A stretch of DNA of 64,000 nt from Rhodanobacteraceae bacterium (GCA_016713135.1 JADJPR010000018.1:1-64000), one strand, 5' to 3'. Shown: positions 49,703 through 58,891, counted from the first letter of the stretch. Numbers and translations are program-made. Notes: generated by a model not told the origin, from the letters alone.

Positions 49703-51220
49703 ATGGCCAAGAAGAAGACCATCCGCAGCATCCCGCAGGCGCGCACGCCGATGCCCGAACAGGCACCGGAAGTGCGCGTGCACAATTTCGACGAGGTCGC
49801 CTGCGGCTACCGGCTTGAGGATGCGCTCACCGAAGCACAGCGCTGCCTCGATTGCGCCGACCAGCCGTGCGTGCGCGGCTGCCCGGTCGGCATCGACATC
49901 CCCGGCTTCATCTTGAAGATCGCCGCCAACAACTTTCATGGCGCCTACGACACCATCACCGACACCAACCTGCTGCCCTCGGTGTGCGGCCGCGTGTGCC
50001 CGCAGGAGAACCAGTGCGAGGGCGTGTGCACGGTCGGCGAATCGCTGGAGCCGGTGGCGATCGGCCGCCTGGAACGCTTCATCGGCGACATGGCGATCGC
50101 CCAAGGTTGGGCCAACATCCCCTACATCGAACACACCCGCTTCAAGGTCGGCATCGTCGGCTCCGGCCCGGCCGGCATGGCCTGCGCGGCCGACATGGCG
50201 AAGGCCGGCTGCGACGTCACCGTGTTCGAGGCCTTCCACGAGCCCGGCGGCGTGCTCAAGTACGGCATCCCGGACTTCCGCCTGCCCAACAGCGTGGTCG
50301 ACGTCGAGATCGAGAAGCTGACCCGGCTGGGCATCAAGTTCGAGTGCAACACGCTGGTCGGACGCCTGTTCACCATCGAGCAGATGCTGACCGAGATGGG
50401 CTTCCACGCGGTGTTCGTCGGCACCGGCGCCGGCTACCCGAGCTTCATGGGCATCCCCGGCGAGTCGCTCGGCGGCGTGCTCTCGGCCAACGAATGGCTG
50501 ACTCGCTGCAATCTGATGCGCGGGCGCGACTTCCCGAACTACGACACGCCGCTGCAACCGGGCAAGCGCGTCGCCGTGATCGGCGCCGGCAACACGGCGA
50601 TGGACGCGATGCGCGTGGCGCTGCGTGTCGGCGCCGAGAAGGTGCACTGCGTCTACCGCCGCAGCGCCGCCGAGGCCCCGGCGCGCGCCGAGGAGATCCA
50701 CCACGCGCAGCAGGAAGGCATCGACTTCCAGTGGCTGACCGCGCCGCTGGAACTGATCGGCGACGACGCCAACAACGTGCGTGCGATGCGCTGCATCCGC
50801 ATGCAACTCGGCGAGCCGGATGCCTCCGGCCGCCGCCGCCCGGAACCGCTGCCGGGCAGCGAATTCGAGCTCGAAACCGACATGGTGGTGTTCGCGATCG
50901 GCACCAACGCCAACCCGATCCTCGGCCAGACCTCGGGCCTGAAACTCGACAAGCGCGGCTACATCGCCACTGACGAGAACTTGCAGACCTCGATCGCCGG
51001 CGTGTTCGCCGGCGGCGACATCGTCACCGGCGCCGCCACCGTGATCCAGGCCATGGGCGCCGGCCGCAAGGCCGCGCGCGGCATTAAGGCCTGGCTCGGC
51101 CTGCGCGACAGCGACTCGGTTTACCAACCCGCCAGCGACGATCCCGCCAGCCGTCTGTTCGGCATCGACCGGCGGGAGAGGAATTACGCGCGGGTGCAGC
51201 TGGCGGCCGTTGGATCGTGA
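49703..51220 (+). CDS. NfnB/GltD-like flavoprotein (NADPH-dependent, Fe-S)
   Basis: 505 residues from ATG 49703. N-terminal Fe-S domain with RCLDCADQPCVRGCPVGIDI (Cys48, 51, 56, 60) and VCGRVCPQENQCEGVCTVGE; then FAD binding VGIVGSGPAGMACAADMAKA, GGVLKYGIPDFRLPNSVVDV, and NADPH binding VAVIGAGNTAMDAMRVALRV; a final FAD block VFAGGDIVTGAATVIQAMGA. This is the common architecture of glutamate synthase small subunit, NfnB and SudA. Pairing with the NfnA-like gene immediately upstream favours NfnB over GltD, and no gltB is nearby. It would transfer electrons between NADPH and ferredoxin. A GGGGCAG hairpin separates it from korA. Confidence 0.9.
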   Translation: MAKKKTIRSIPQARTPMPEQAPEVRVHNFDEVACGYRLEDALTEAQRCLDCADQPCVRGCPVGIDIPGFILKIAANNFHGAYDTITDTNLLPSVCGRVCPQENQCEGVCTVGESLEPVAIGRLERFIGDMAIAQGWANIPYIEHTRFKVGIVGSGPAGMACAADMAKAGCDVTVFEAFHEPGGVLKYGIPDFRLPNSVVDVEIEKLTRLGIKFECNTLVGRLFTIEQMLTEMGFHAVFVGTGAGYPSFMGIPGESLGGVLSANEWLTRCNLMRGRDFPNYDTPLQPGKRVAVIGAGNTAMDAMRVALRVGAEKVHCVYRRSAAEAPARAEEIHHAQQEGIDFQWLTAPLELIGDDANNVRAMRCIRMQLGEPDASGRRRPEPLPGSEFELETDMVVFAIGTNANPILGQTSGLKLDKRGYIATDENLQTSIAGVFAGGDIVTGAATVIQAMGAGRKAARGIKAWLGLRDSDSVYQPASDDPASRLFGIDRRERNYARVQLAAVGS

Positions 51221-51238
51221 ACATGCGCTACGAGAAAC

Positions 51239-51440
51239 GCGGGGCAGGGGGCAGGGGGCAGGGGACCGAACTTAACGCATCGCCTGACTTTGATGCGAAT
51301 TGGGGCTGCCTGGTTTCACTCTTGAAGCGCAAGGCGGCGGCAGAGCCGCACAGCGCCGTTACTCGCGCCCTTCAACGACCCGCTTCAAAGCGCGACCGTG
51401 ACACGAAGTGGGTCCCCTGCCCCCCGCCCCTTGCCCCGCC
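51239..51440. repeat. GGGGCAG heptamer hairpin, copy 2, before korA
   Basis: Left arm GCGGGGCAGGGGGCAGGGGG then CAGGGGACC, right arm GGTCCCCTGCCCCCCGCCCC then TTGCCCCGC; loop about 140 bases. It lies between the NfnB-like gene and korA, both read rightward, and would be transcribed through if they share an operon. Confidence 0.85.
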
Positions 51441-51512
51441 TTTGATGTGCGAATCAATGCAGCACCACGCAACCCATCGTGCTTCCCCCATTCGACAGTG
51501 TGCCTCGAAGCC

Positions 51513-53420
51513 ATGACCCACTCCGCCACTCTTGCAGCACCTGAAGTCTTCCGGCCCGCGCCGCGGCCGGCGATGCCGATCAGTGAGGCCATTGTCGAGG
51601 TGATCAGCGACTCGGGCGAGGGCGCGCAGCGTTGCGGGCAGTCGCTCGGTGCGATTGCCGCGCGCATGGGCAACGGCATCTGGACCACCGAGATCATTCC
51701 GGCGGAGATCCAGCCGCCGGCGCGCAGCGTCGCCGGCGCCAGCGGCATCCGCATCCGCATGGGTTCCGGGCGCATCACCAATGGCGGCGACCAGACCGGA
51801 CTGGTGGTGGCCTTCAACGAGCAAGTGTTGGTGGGGCGGGTGCGGGCTGGCGAGCTCCAGCCTGGCGCCAAGGTCCTGCTGGAAAGCATGTGGAAGACCC
51901 ACCGTGACCCGGCCGTCGTGGTGTCCTACATGAAGACCGTGGAGGCGCTCCTCAAGGATGGATTCGAGGTCTACGAGATCCCGATGGAGGAACGCTGCCG
52001 GGAGCTGGTGGCCGATCCGCGCAAGGGCAAGAACATGTTCGTGCTCGGCATCCTGTGCAATGTCTACGGGCTCGACGATGGGCTGGCGCGCGAGCAGATC
52101 GCACGCATCTTCGGCAAGAAGGACGCCAAGGTGGTCGCCAGCAACATCGCGCTGTACGAGGCCGGCGCCGCCTGGGCCGAGGCCAACCTCGATTTCAAGT
52201 ACTGCATCCCGGCGCAGAAATCCACCGTGCCGCAGATCGTCGTCAACGGCAACACCGCGATCGCGCTCGGCGTCATGGCTTCGGGCATGGACATCTGCGC
52301 GATGTACCCGATCACGCCGGCAACCTCGGCCTCGCACTACCTGAGCGAGGTGTTCGAGAAGATCGGCGGCCTGGTGCACCAGGCCGAGGACGAGATCGCC
52401 GCGTGCGCCTTCGCGGTCGGGGCGTCCTACGCGGGCAAGTGCGCGGTCACCATCACCTCGGGTCCCGGCTACTCGCTCAAGCAGGAGGTCATCGGCCTGG
52501 CGGTGATGGCCGAGATTCCGCTGGTGGTGGTCAACGTGCAGCGCGGCGGGCCGAGCACCGGCCAGCCGACCAAGGTTGAACAGGGCGATGCGCTCGCAGC
52601 GATCTTCGGCAGCCACGGCGACGCGCCCAAGGTGGTGATGGCGCCGAACAGCATCGAGGACTGTTTCTACTCGGTGATCACCGCGCGCAAGATAGCCGAG
52701 ACCTTCGGCATTGTCGTGGTGGTGCTCTCCGACGCCAGCCTGTCGACGGCGCAACAGCCCTTCCCGCGGCCGGTGTTCAATGAGACCTGGCTGGCGCCGC
52801 CGGTCGACCTGACGCCGGTACCGCCGGGAAGCAAGGCCTACGACTGGGATCCGGTGACCGGGCTGTCGCGCCGCCTGCAGCCCGGCCGCGCCGGCGGCAT
52901 GCACACGGTGACCGGCCTCGCGCACGACCGGTTCAGCAAGGTCGCCTACGACCCGGCCATCAACGAGGAAGGCCTGCGCGCGCGCAGCCTGAAGCTCGCG
53001 GCGCTGCAAAAGACACTCAAGGCGCCCCCCGTGTTCGGCGGCGACAGCGGCGATTTGTTGCTGATCGGCTGGGGCAGCACGATGGGCGCGATCGAGGAAT
53101 CGGTCACGCGCCTGCGCGCCGAGGGCCTCGCGGTGTCGTCGATGCACCTGCGCTTCCTGCAGCCGATGCCGTCCGGGATCCGCGAAATCCTGGCGCGCTT
53201 CAAGCATGCGATGACCATCGAGGGCAACTGGTCCGACAAGCCCGCCGACGAGCTGATCGACGAGGACAACCGGCGCTACTCGGCGCTGGCGATGCTGCTG
53301 CGCTCGCGCTTCCTGGTCGACATCGACTGCTGGAGCGAGGCGCGCGGACAGCCGATCAAGCCCGGCGACATCTGTCGCGTTGCGCGGGAAGCACTCAAGC
53401 GTCGTGGAGCCCTGTCATGA
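51513..53420 (+). CDS. korA: 2-oxoacid:ferredoxin oxidoreductase subunit alpha (fused gamma-alpha)
   Basis: 635 residues from ATG 51513. The gamma domain (about 25-205) opens with the SGEGAQRCGQSLGAIAARMG pattern and holds FNEQVLVGRVRAGELQPGAK; the alpha/pyrimidine domain (about 215-430) has NGNTAIALGVMASGMDICAM, YPITPATSASHYL, AEDEIAACAFAVGASYAGKC and TSGPGYSLKQEVIGLAVMAE; the C-terminal domain includes LLLIGWGSTMGAIEESVTRL. This gamma-alpha fusion with separate beta subunit is the two-subunit 2-oxoglutarate:ferredoxin oxidoreductase type, which oxidises 2-oxoglutarate to succinyl-CoA. Substrate is inferred from family. KorB overlaps its stop by four bases. Confidence 0.93.
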   Translation: MTHSATLAAPEVFRPAPRPAMPISEAIVEVISDSGEGAQRCGQSLGAIAARMGNGIWTTEIIPAEIQPPARSVAGASGIRIRMGSGRITNGGDQTGLVVAFNEQVLVGRVRAGELQPGAKVLLESMWKTHRDPAVVVSYMKTVEALLKDGFEVYEIPMEERCRELVADPRKGKNMFVLGILCNVYGLDDGLAREQIARIFGKKDAKVVASNIALYEAGAAWAEANLDFKYCIPAQKSTVPQIVVNGNTAIALGVMASGMDICAMYPITPATSASHYLSEVFEKIGGLVHQAEDEIAACAFAVGASYAGKCAVTITSGPGYSLKQEVIGLAVMAEIPLVVVNVQRGGPSTGQPTKVEQGDALAAIFGSHGDAPKVVMAPNSIEDCFYSVITARKIAETFGIVVVVLSDASLSTAQQPFPRPVFNETWLAPPVDLTPVPPGSKAYDWDPVTGLSRRLQPGRAGGMHTVTGLAHDRFSKVAYDPAINEEGLRARSLKLAALQKTLKAPPVFGGDSGDLLLIGWGSTMGAIEESVTRLRAEGLAVSSMHLRFLQPMPSGIREILARFKHAMTIEGNWSDKPADELIDEDNRRYSALAMLLRSRFLVDIDCWSEARGQPIKPGDICRVAREALKRRGALS

Positions 53421-54391
53421 GCCAGTCCCTGAGTTCTTGCGTCATCAAGCTGCACCAGGAGCACCACGCGCTGGAGGACTACCAGGGCGGCGTGCCGCGC
53501 TGGTGCAACGGCTGCGGCGACAACGCCATCCTCGCGGCGATGCAGCGCCTGTGCGTAGACGAGAACCTGGCGCCGGAGGACACCGTGTTCGTGTCCGGCA
53601 TCGGCTGCTCCAGCCGCCTGCCGCACTACATGAAGACCTATGGCTTCCACAGCCTGCACGGCCGCGCCTTCCCGGTCGCCGAAGGCATCAAGATGGCGCG
53701 GCCGGAGCTGAACGTGTTCGTCAGCACCGGCGACGGCGATTGCTGCAGCATCGGCGCCGCGCACTGGATCCACGCGCTGCGCTACAACATGAACATCACC
53801 GTGGTGCTGCACGACAACCACGTCTACGGCCTGACCAAGAAGCAGGCTTCGCCGACCTCGCCGCGCGGCTTCAAGAGCAACACCACGCCGTACGGTGCGA
53901 CGCTGGAACCGATGAACCCGCTGACCGTGTCGCTCGGCGTGCAGGGTGCCTCGTTCATCGCGCAGGCCGTCGACTGGATACCCGAGGTGCTCTACGACAT
54001 CCTGCGCGCCGCCTACCTGCACCGTGGCTTCTCCTTCGTGCGCATCATCCAGCGCTGCCCGGAGTTCATGCCCAAGGTGTTCGACCCCTGGCTGCACGAT
54101 CCGCAGCGCACCATGCTGCTGACCCACAAGAACGGCCTGACGCTGAGCCCGGGCATCGCCAGCGCCTATCGCAACCAGCGCGAACACGACCCGATCGACA
54201 TCGACCGCGCGCGCGAGATCGCCTCGCTCGACGACCCGATCCCGGTCGGCATCCTCTACCGCAATCCCGACGCGCCCTGTTACGAGGACCTGCGCCACGC
54301 CGGCCAGCTGCGCTCGCCCGAATACATCCGCGCCGGCCTCGACCGCGAGCTCGACAAGTACACGGTGTGGCCGGAAGGGCAGGAAGCGTGA
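53417..54391 (+). CDS. korB: 2-oxoacid:ferredoxin oxidoreductase subunit beta
   Basis: 324 residues from ATG 53417 (ATGA overlap with korA). TPP-binding subunit: PRWCNGCGDNAILAAMQRLC with two Cys of the CxxC pair, ISGIGCSSRLPHYMKTYGFH, HGRAFPVAEGIKMARPELNV, the TPP motif STGDGDCCSIGAAHWIHALR and HDNHVYGLTKKQASPTSPRG. The two-subunit enzyme has no ferredoxin domain of its own, so it needs an external ferredoxin; the downstream 730-residue protein with a Cys cluster is a candidate. Cytoplasmic. Length is typical (about 330-340). Confidence 0.94.
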   Translation: MSQSLSSCVIKLHQEHHALEDYQGGVPRWCNGCGDNAILAAMQRLCVDENLAPEDTVFVSGIGCSSRLPHYMKTYGFHSLHGRAFPVAEGIKMARPELNVFVSTGDGDCCSIGAAHWIHALRYNMNITVVLHDNHVYGLTKKQASPTSPRGFKSNTTPYGATLEPMNPLTVSLGVQGASFIAQAVDWIPEVLYDILRAAYLHRGFSFVRIIQRCPEFMPKVFDPWLHDPQRTMLLTHKNGLTLSPGIASAYRNQREHDPIDIDRAREIASLDDPIPVGILYRNPDAPCYEDLRHAGQLRSPEYIRAGLDRELDKYTVWPEGQEA

Positions 54392-54394
54392 AAA

Positions 54395-54582
54395 GCGGGG
54401 CGGGGGGCAGGGGGGGGGGGGCCAGGCGCGCGGCACTGTCGGGCATTGCGTCGGGGTTGGGCTCCATTCGTCGCGATTCACCCAAGTTCGAACAACGCGG
54501 TCGATGGCGGGGAGGACCCAGTTCACGTCACGGTGTGGCGACGCGCAGAGGTTCGGCCCCTGCCCCTTGTCCCCTGCCCCGC
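54395..54582. repeat. GGGGCAG heptamer hairpin, copy 3, with a 12-G run
   Basis: Left arm GCGGGGCGGGGGGCAGG merging into a run of 12 G (54410-54421), right arm GGCCCCTGCCCCTTGTCCCC then TGCCCCGC; loop about 130 bases. The G run is the longest homopolymer in the window and may be miscounted. Starts four bases after the korB stop. Confidence 0.8.
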
Positions 54583-54653
54583 TTCTTGAATCTGATCCGT
54601 TCCGTGAAATGTGGCGAAACACCGAAGTCCGCAGCCCCAATCGAGTACTTCCG

Positions 54654-56846
54654 ATGGACATGAAAGCCAGGCCCTCCGAACAGCAGATCTTCCACCTGAC
54701 CGGCCGGCGCCAGGGCGATTCGCTGCGCGCCGTCGATCGCCTCGGGCTGCGACCGGCGCTGCTGGCGCCCTTTCGCGATCTCGGTGCGCTGCGCCATGAT
54801 TTCCCGGTGGTCCTGATCGACGGCGTCGGCGCCGCCGATTGCGTGCGCCCCTTGTCCAGCCTGGTTGACGAGATGCTGCGCGAAGTCGCGCCGCGCGGCG
54901 TCGAGGGTGAGCGCCTGCGCCGCCACGGATTGCAGCTCGAACGCAATATCCGGCGCGAGGTGGATGCGGGGGCGGGCGGCACGCTGGCCGAGTTGTGGGA
55001 AACCGCTGCCGCGGGCCTGGGCGCTCGCGAAGGCGAGACCCTGGAACAGGTGCTCAATTACGCGGCCGGCTCTCTGCGGGCCGAGGGCGAGGTCCTCGGT
55101 TGCACGCCGGCGATGCCGGCGCGGCTGCTCACGCACGCCTGGCGCGCGACGCGGGACGCGCGGGCGCGCGAGTTCCGCAACGAGCTCGGGCGCCTGACCC
55201 TCAAGTTGTCGGACATCCTGCGCGCGGCGCACAGCCATTCGCAGGCCGGTCGCCAGCCGGAGAGCCTGAAGGCCGCGCTCGGCGGTTCGCACCGGGATGC
55301 CTTCGATTTCGACGCCCTGTCACGGATCGTCGGCAAGGGCGCGCCGCTGGACGAGTTGCCGCCTGCCCGGCGCGCGCGCCTGGAGCGCACGCTCGGCGTG
55401 TTGCAGTCGCAGCGCTTCTTCGCCACCCACGCGGATGCGGCCAGCGACGAGGTCTACGACTTCGAGTTCGACAACTGCGCCGCCGCCGCGCAGGCCTGGC
55501 GCGCGCGGCTCGACGAACTTGCGGCGCTGGTCAAGGCGATCTCCATCGCCGAACTGGAAGCCAGCGGGCGCTATGTCGAGGCCGAGCACAACCTGGTGTT
55601 CGATGCCTTCGATGCATCGACACTCGGTGCCGACGATCTCGCGCGCTTTCCCGACTACCTGGTGTGCATTCCGCCGGGGCGCAATGAGGCCCCGGAAAAC
55701 GCCAGCTTGATGGACCTGCTGTCGAGCGGCCTGCCGATCAAGGTGCTGGTGCAGACCGACGATCTGCTGGAAGACAGCTCGATCGGCACCGGCCACTTCG
55801 CATTCGGCGTGCGCAGCGCGCGCCTGGCCACCGCCGCGATGGGCCTGGGTGGCATGTTCGTGCTGCAGTCGGCCAGTTCCAACCTGCCGGCCTTGCGCCG
55901 CGAAATCGCCCGTGGCCTGGCCTGCCGCGGCCCGGCGCTGTTCAGCGTCTACGCCGGCACCGCCGCCGGCGCCGCGCTGCCGCCCTACCTGGGCGCCGCC
56001 GTCGCGATGCAATCGCGCGCGTTCCCGGCGTTCACCTACGATGCGGCGGCCGGGACCAACTGGGCGGCGCGCTTCTCGCTGCAGAACAATCCGCAGCCCG
56101 AGGACGACTGGCCGGTCGAGGTCCTGCGCTACTGCGACGACGCCCAGCAGACGATCGAGCAATCCTGCGCGTTCACCTTTGCCGACTTCGTGCTGGGCGA
56201 TCCGCGCCATGCCGCGCATTTCGCGCTGGCGCCGCGTGCGCACTGGAACGACGCGATGCTGCCGGCAAGCGAGTGGCTGAAGCTCGACGAGACCACCTCA
56301 GCGCAGCGGGTTCCCTACCTGCTGGCGGTGGATGCTGACGACGCCCTGCAGCGGGTCATCGTCGATGCGAAAGTGATGCAGGCCACGCGCCGATGCCTGC
56401 TGCTGTGGAATCGATTGCAGGAGCACGCCGGCATCCACGATTCGCACGCCGAGCGCCTGCTCGCGCGCGCGAAGGCGGCCTGGGCGGCCACGCAGCAGGC
56501 TGCGGCGTCCGCCGCCGCGCCCGCGCCGGCAGCCCCCGCTGCGGCCGCGCCCGCCAGCGCGGCGAACGAGCCGGAGAGCGCCGCTCCCGCGCGCTCGCGC
56601 GACGAAGCCTGGATCGAAACCGCGCGCTGCCCGAGCTGCAACGAATGCCAGCTGATCAATGACCGCATGTTCGCCTACGACGAGCGCAAGCAGGCTTACA
56701 TCAAGGACCTGGCGGCAGGCACTTATCGCCAACTGGTCGAGGCCGCCGAAAGCTGCCAGGTGGCGATCATCCACCCGGGCAAGCCGCGCGACCCCAACGA
56801 ACCCGGGCTCGAGGAGTTGCTGGCGCGCGCCGAACCTTTCCGCTGA
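54654..56846 (+). CDS. Large protein with PFOR-like middle and C-terminal Fe-S-like Cys cluster, KOR-associated
   Basis: 730 residues from ATG 54654 (ATG 54609 is an alternative). The first 300 residues are helical (RLGLRPALLAPFRDLGALRH, RLTLKLSDILRAAHSHSQAG). The middle has YLVCIPPGRNEAPENASLMD, LLSSGLPIKVLVQTDDLLED and ALFSVYAGTAAGAALPPYLG followed by AVAMQSRAFPAFTYDAAAG and FSLQNNPQPEDDWP, which resembles the end of the TPP domain of pyruvate:ferredoxin oxidoreductases. An Ala/Pro linker (about 610-650) leads to a C-terminal CPSCNEC cluster (Cys659, 662, 665) and Cys701 in AAESCQVAIIHPGKP, spaced like a [4Fe-4S] ferredoxin variant. Role inferred: electron carrier or third subunit of the KOR complex. 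Confidence 0.65.
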   Translation: MDMKARPSEQQIFHLTGRRQGDSLRAVDRLGLRPALLAPFRDLGALRHDFPVVLIDGVGAADCVRPLSSLVDEMLREVAPRGVEGERLRRHGLQLERNIRREVDAGAGGTLAELWETAAAGLGAREGETLEQVLNYAAGSLRAEGEVLGCTPAMPARLLTHAWRATRDARAREFRNELGRLTLKLSDILRAAHSHSQAGRQPESLKAALGGSHRDAFDFDALSRIVGKGAPLDELPPARRARLERTLGVLQSQRFFATHADAASDEVYDFEFDNCAAAAQAWRARLDELAALVKAISIAELEASGRYVEAEHNLVFDAFDASTLGADDLARFPDYLVCIPPGRNEAPENASLMDLLSSGLPIKVLVQTDDLLEDSSIGTGHFAFGVRSARLATAAMGLGGMFVLQSASSNLPALRREIARGLACRGPALFSVYAGTAAGAALPPYLGAAVAMQSRAFPAFTYDAAAGTNWAARFSLQNNPQPEDDWPVEVLRYCDDAQQTIEQSCAFTFADFVLGDPRHAAHFALAPRAHWNDAMLPASEWLKLDETTSAQRVPYLLAVDADDALQRVIVDAKVMQATRRCLLLWNRLQEHAGIHDSHAERLLARAKAAWAATQQAAASAAAPAPAAPAAAAPASAANEPESAAPARSRDEAWIETARCPSCNECQLINDRMFAYDERKQAYIKDLAAGTYRQLVEAAESCQVAIIHPGKPRDPNEPGLEELLARAEPFR

Positions 56847-56948
56847 AGCCTTGCAGTCGGGACAACACAGGCTGATCAGTCGCCGCCGTTGCTGCGCATT
56901 GTCGGCGGATGGCGCGTGATCGCCGGTACTCAAGCGCGCGGTCGCCCC

Positions 56949-57395
56949 TCAGGCGCCGCGCGGCAGGTCGCTGGCCATTCCCGGCCGTTCGTTGTCCCAG
57001 ATGGTGCTGACGATCCACCAGCGCTGGCCGTCGTGCGCGGCCTGGATGCTGTTGGCGCCGCGCTTGAGGATTGCCGTGTCCGCCGGATGGGCGCGTGCCT
57101 CGTATTGGCTCCAGACGTGCGCGACCTGGCCGAAGCGCTCGATCCGCTGGGCGATCTCGATCTCATGGAAGTGCGTGTGCGCAAACAGCGGCGTCACATC
57201 GGCGATGTACTCCTCGACCGAGAATACCTTCGATTCGATCCGCCCGTCCGGATGCACCACCGTGCGCAGCGACAGCGCGCGCGGATGGTGCAGCGCGCGG
57301 AACCGGTCCCAGTCCCGCGGCGCGCCGGCCGGGCCCGAGATGCAGGCGTAGACCTGCCGGATCATCGCCGACAGGTCCTGGAAATCCGCGCTCAC
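56949..57395 (-). CDS. NTF2/SnoaL-like protein
   Basis: 148 residues from GTG 57395, overlapping the stop of the dienelactone hydrolase gene (GTGA), so the two are translationally coupled. The sequence DLSAMIRQVYACISGPAGAP, DWDRFRALHHPRALSLRTVV, SVEEYIADVTPLFAHTHFHE and FGQVAHVWSQYEARAHPADT followed by GANSIQAAHDGQRWWIVSTI is a typical cone-shaped NTF2-like fold, with the 'W.I....W' ending common to SnoaL-like proteins. Catalytic or binding function cannot be assigned. No signal peptide although its partner is exported. Confidence 0.8.
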   Translation of the reverse strand: MSADFQDLSAMIRQVYACISGPAGAPRDWDRFRALHHPRALSLRTVVHPDGRIESKVFSVEEYIADVTPLFAHTHFHEIEIAQRIERFGQVAHVWSQYEARAHPADTAILKRGANSIQAAHDGQRWWIVSTIWDNERPGMASDLPRGA

Positions 57396-58174
57396 GGTGC
57401 GCCCAGGGTCTCGCCGAAGAAATCGTTCATCATGCCGTAGGCGCGGCGCGCGACATCCGCGTTGTACTGCGCCTGGCCAGCCATGTTGGCGTCGACATCG
57501 GTGAAGGAGTGCACCGCATTGCCGAAGCTGACCAGTTGCCAGTCGGCCTTCGCCGCGCGCATCTCCGCTTGCAATGCGTCGACTTCCTTCGCCGGCACGT
57601 AAGGGTCGTCGGCGCCGTGCAGCACCAGCACCTTGGCCTTGAGGCTGTCGCCGCTGGCCGGTTGCGCGGTGCCGAGGTTGCCGTGGAAGGACACCACGCC
57701 GGCCACGTTGGCGCCGCTGCGCGCCAGTTCGAGCGAGACCGTGCCGCCGAAGCAGAAGCCGATTGCGCCGATTTTCTGCGGGTCAACCGGAACCTGCTTC
57801 TGGCCGGTCAGGGTGGCGAGCGCGGTGTTGATGCGCGCTCGCATCGCCGCGGGATCGCCCTTGACCGCGCCCGCCGCCTGACCGGCTTCGTCCGCGTTCT
57901 GCGGGCGCACCGAGGCGCCGTACATGTCGACCACGTAAACGGTGTAGCCCATGCCGGCCACCAGGCGCGCCTGCTTCAGGTTCGCCTCGTTGATGCCCAT
58001 CCAGTTCGGCGTCAACAGGATCGCGCGCGACGCGGGCTTCGCATCGTCGTGGATCAGGACGCTGGCGTACTCGACGCCATCGATGGTGAACGGCAGCGGC
58101 TGCTCCACCAGCGCCGCCTGTGCGGCGGCGGATGACAGCAACAGGGCGGCGGCGAGGCTGCGGAACGGATTCAT
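57392..58174 (-). CDS. Exported dienelactone hydrolase family protein
   Basis: 260 residues from ATG 58174 with a signal peptide (MNPFRSLAAALLLSSAAAQA-AL). Alpha/beta hydrolase of the DLH family: nucleophile Cys in IGAIGFCFGGTVSLELARSG, the Asp in KVLVLHGADDPYVPAKEVDA and the His in SFGNAVHSFTDVDANMAGQA complete the Cys-Asp-His triad. ILLTPNWMGINEANLKQARL and YTVYVVDMYGASVRPQNADE are the usual flanking blocks. Substrate unknown; many exported members are not true dienelactone hydrolases. The open frame continues upstream into a MITE-like element; the internal ATG with signal peptide is the real start. Confidence 0.92.
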   Translation of the reverse strand: MNPFRSLAAALLLSSAAAQAALVEQPLPFTIDGVEYASVLIHDDAKPASRAILLTPNWMGINEANLKQARLVAGMGYTVYVVDMYGASVRPQNADEAGQAAGAVKGDPAAMRARINTALATLTGQKQVPVDPQKIGAIGFCFGGTVSLELARSGANVAGVVSFHGNLGTAQPASGDSLKAKVLVLHGADDPYVPAKEVDALQAEMRAAKADWQLVSFGNAVHSFTDVDANMAGQAQYNADVARRAYGMMNDFFGETLGAP

Positions 58175-58205
58175 GAGGCGACTCCCGATGGCGAAAATCG
58201 GAAGT

Positions 58206-58444
58206 CTAGTGTCCCATGCCATTAGTTGGTTGAAGAAATTTCCGATGAATTTTGCGGCGAGGCAAGGCGAGAGGAGGGTGAAAGTCGGCGGCTTGCGCGG
58301 CATGCCGCGCGCCGGCTTGAACGCCCGCAACTGGTTGCGGGCCGGAACCGGAGGTCATAGCAGGGCTATGGCGACGACGAACAACGACGCATTCGGGGCA
58401 AAAGGCGCGGAAATAATTCATCGAATTAATGGCAGGGGACACTC
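58206..58444. mobile_element. MITE-like element, copy 2
   Basis: Homologous to 15546-15785 along its whole length, including GCGCGGCATGCCGCGC and CCCGCAACTGGTTGCGGG. Its ends are AGTGTCCCATGCCATTAG on the left and AATGGCAGGGGACACT on the right, a 16-bp inverted pair with one mismatch. It begins 32 bp before the start of the dienelactone hydrolase gene, in the same orientation as copy 1 relative to rraA. Confidence 0.8.
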
Positions 58445-58891
58445 GCGCCCGGCCTGTGCAGGCGATGCCGACGCCCGTTGCCTGCGCAGCGGCCCGCATG
58501 GGAGTTGATATCCAGCAGCACCTGCGGTGGAAGACGCTGGGCGCGATAGTGCTGTCGCGCCGGCGCTTCGAGCTCAAGGATCGCTGCCACAGGCGCCGCT
58601 TCGACCGAGACGGCGATGAGACCTGGGTCCCGCGTTCACCGCGCGGGTGCCCGGGCAGACGGGCGCGCAGGTTCGCACTTGCCAAGCAATGTTGCGCGCA
58701 GGGCGCAGGTGCGCGGGGACGATTGACCATTCGGGCCACGCATTGCGAAACTGACTCCAGCGCCCCGGGGATGCCGGTCCGGATCCCGCAGCGAACCTCT
58801 TGAAAACCTGGTGCAGGCGGCAGGCTGTGGTTGCGATCGACTGATCGGCAACCGACGGCGTCCGCCCGCCACCCCGCGAAGAGGAGGCTGC
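58445..58891. other. Intergenic, 447 bases, nothing identified
   Basis: No convincing ORF; the plus-strand frame from 58429 is Arg/Cys-rich and starts inside the MITE. The last 40 bases contain the ribosome-binding site of the next gene (GAGGAGG at 58880-58886). Confidence 0.4.

Noticed and set aside
49703..51220. Glutamate synthase small subunit (gltD)
   Set aside because: No gltB nearby and an NfnA-like gene is directly upstream; NfnB fits better, although the families are close.
51239..51440. G-quadruplex as the main function of the GGGGCAG element
   Set aside because: The G tracts could form one, but the inverted complementary arm matches the hairpin design of the AT-richer families, so quadruplex potential cannot be the common feature.
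58429..58803. 124-codon ORF after the second MITE
   Set aside because: Starts inside the MITE end, Arg/Cys-rich, no ribosome-binding site, no recognisable feature.
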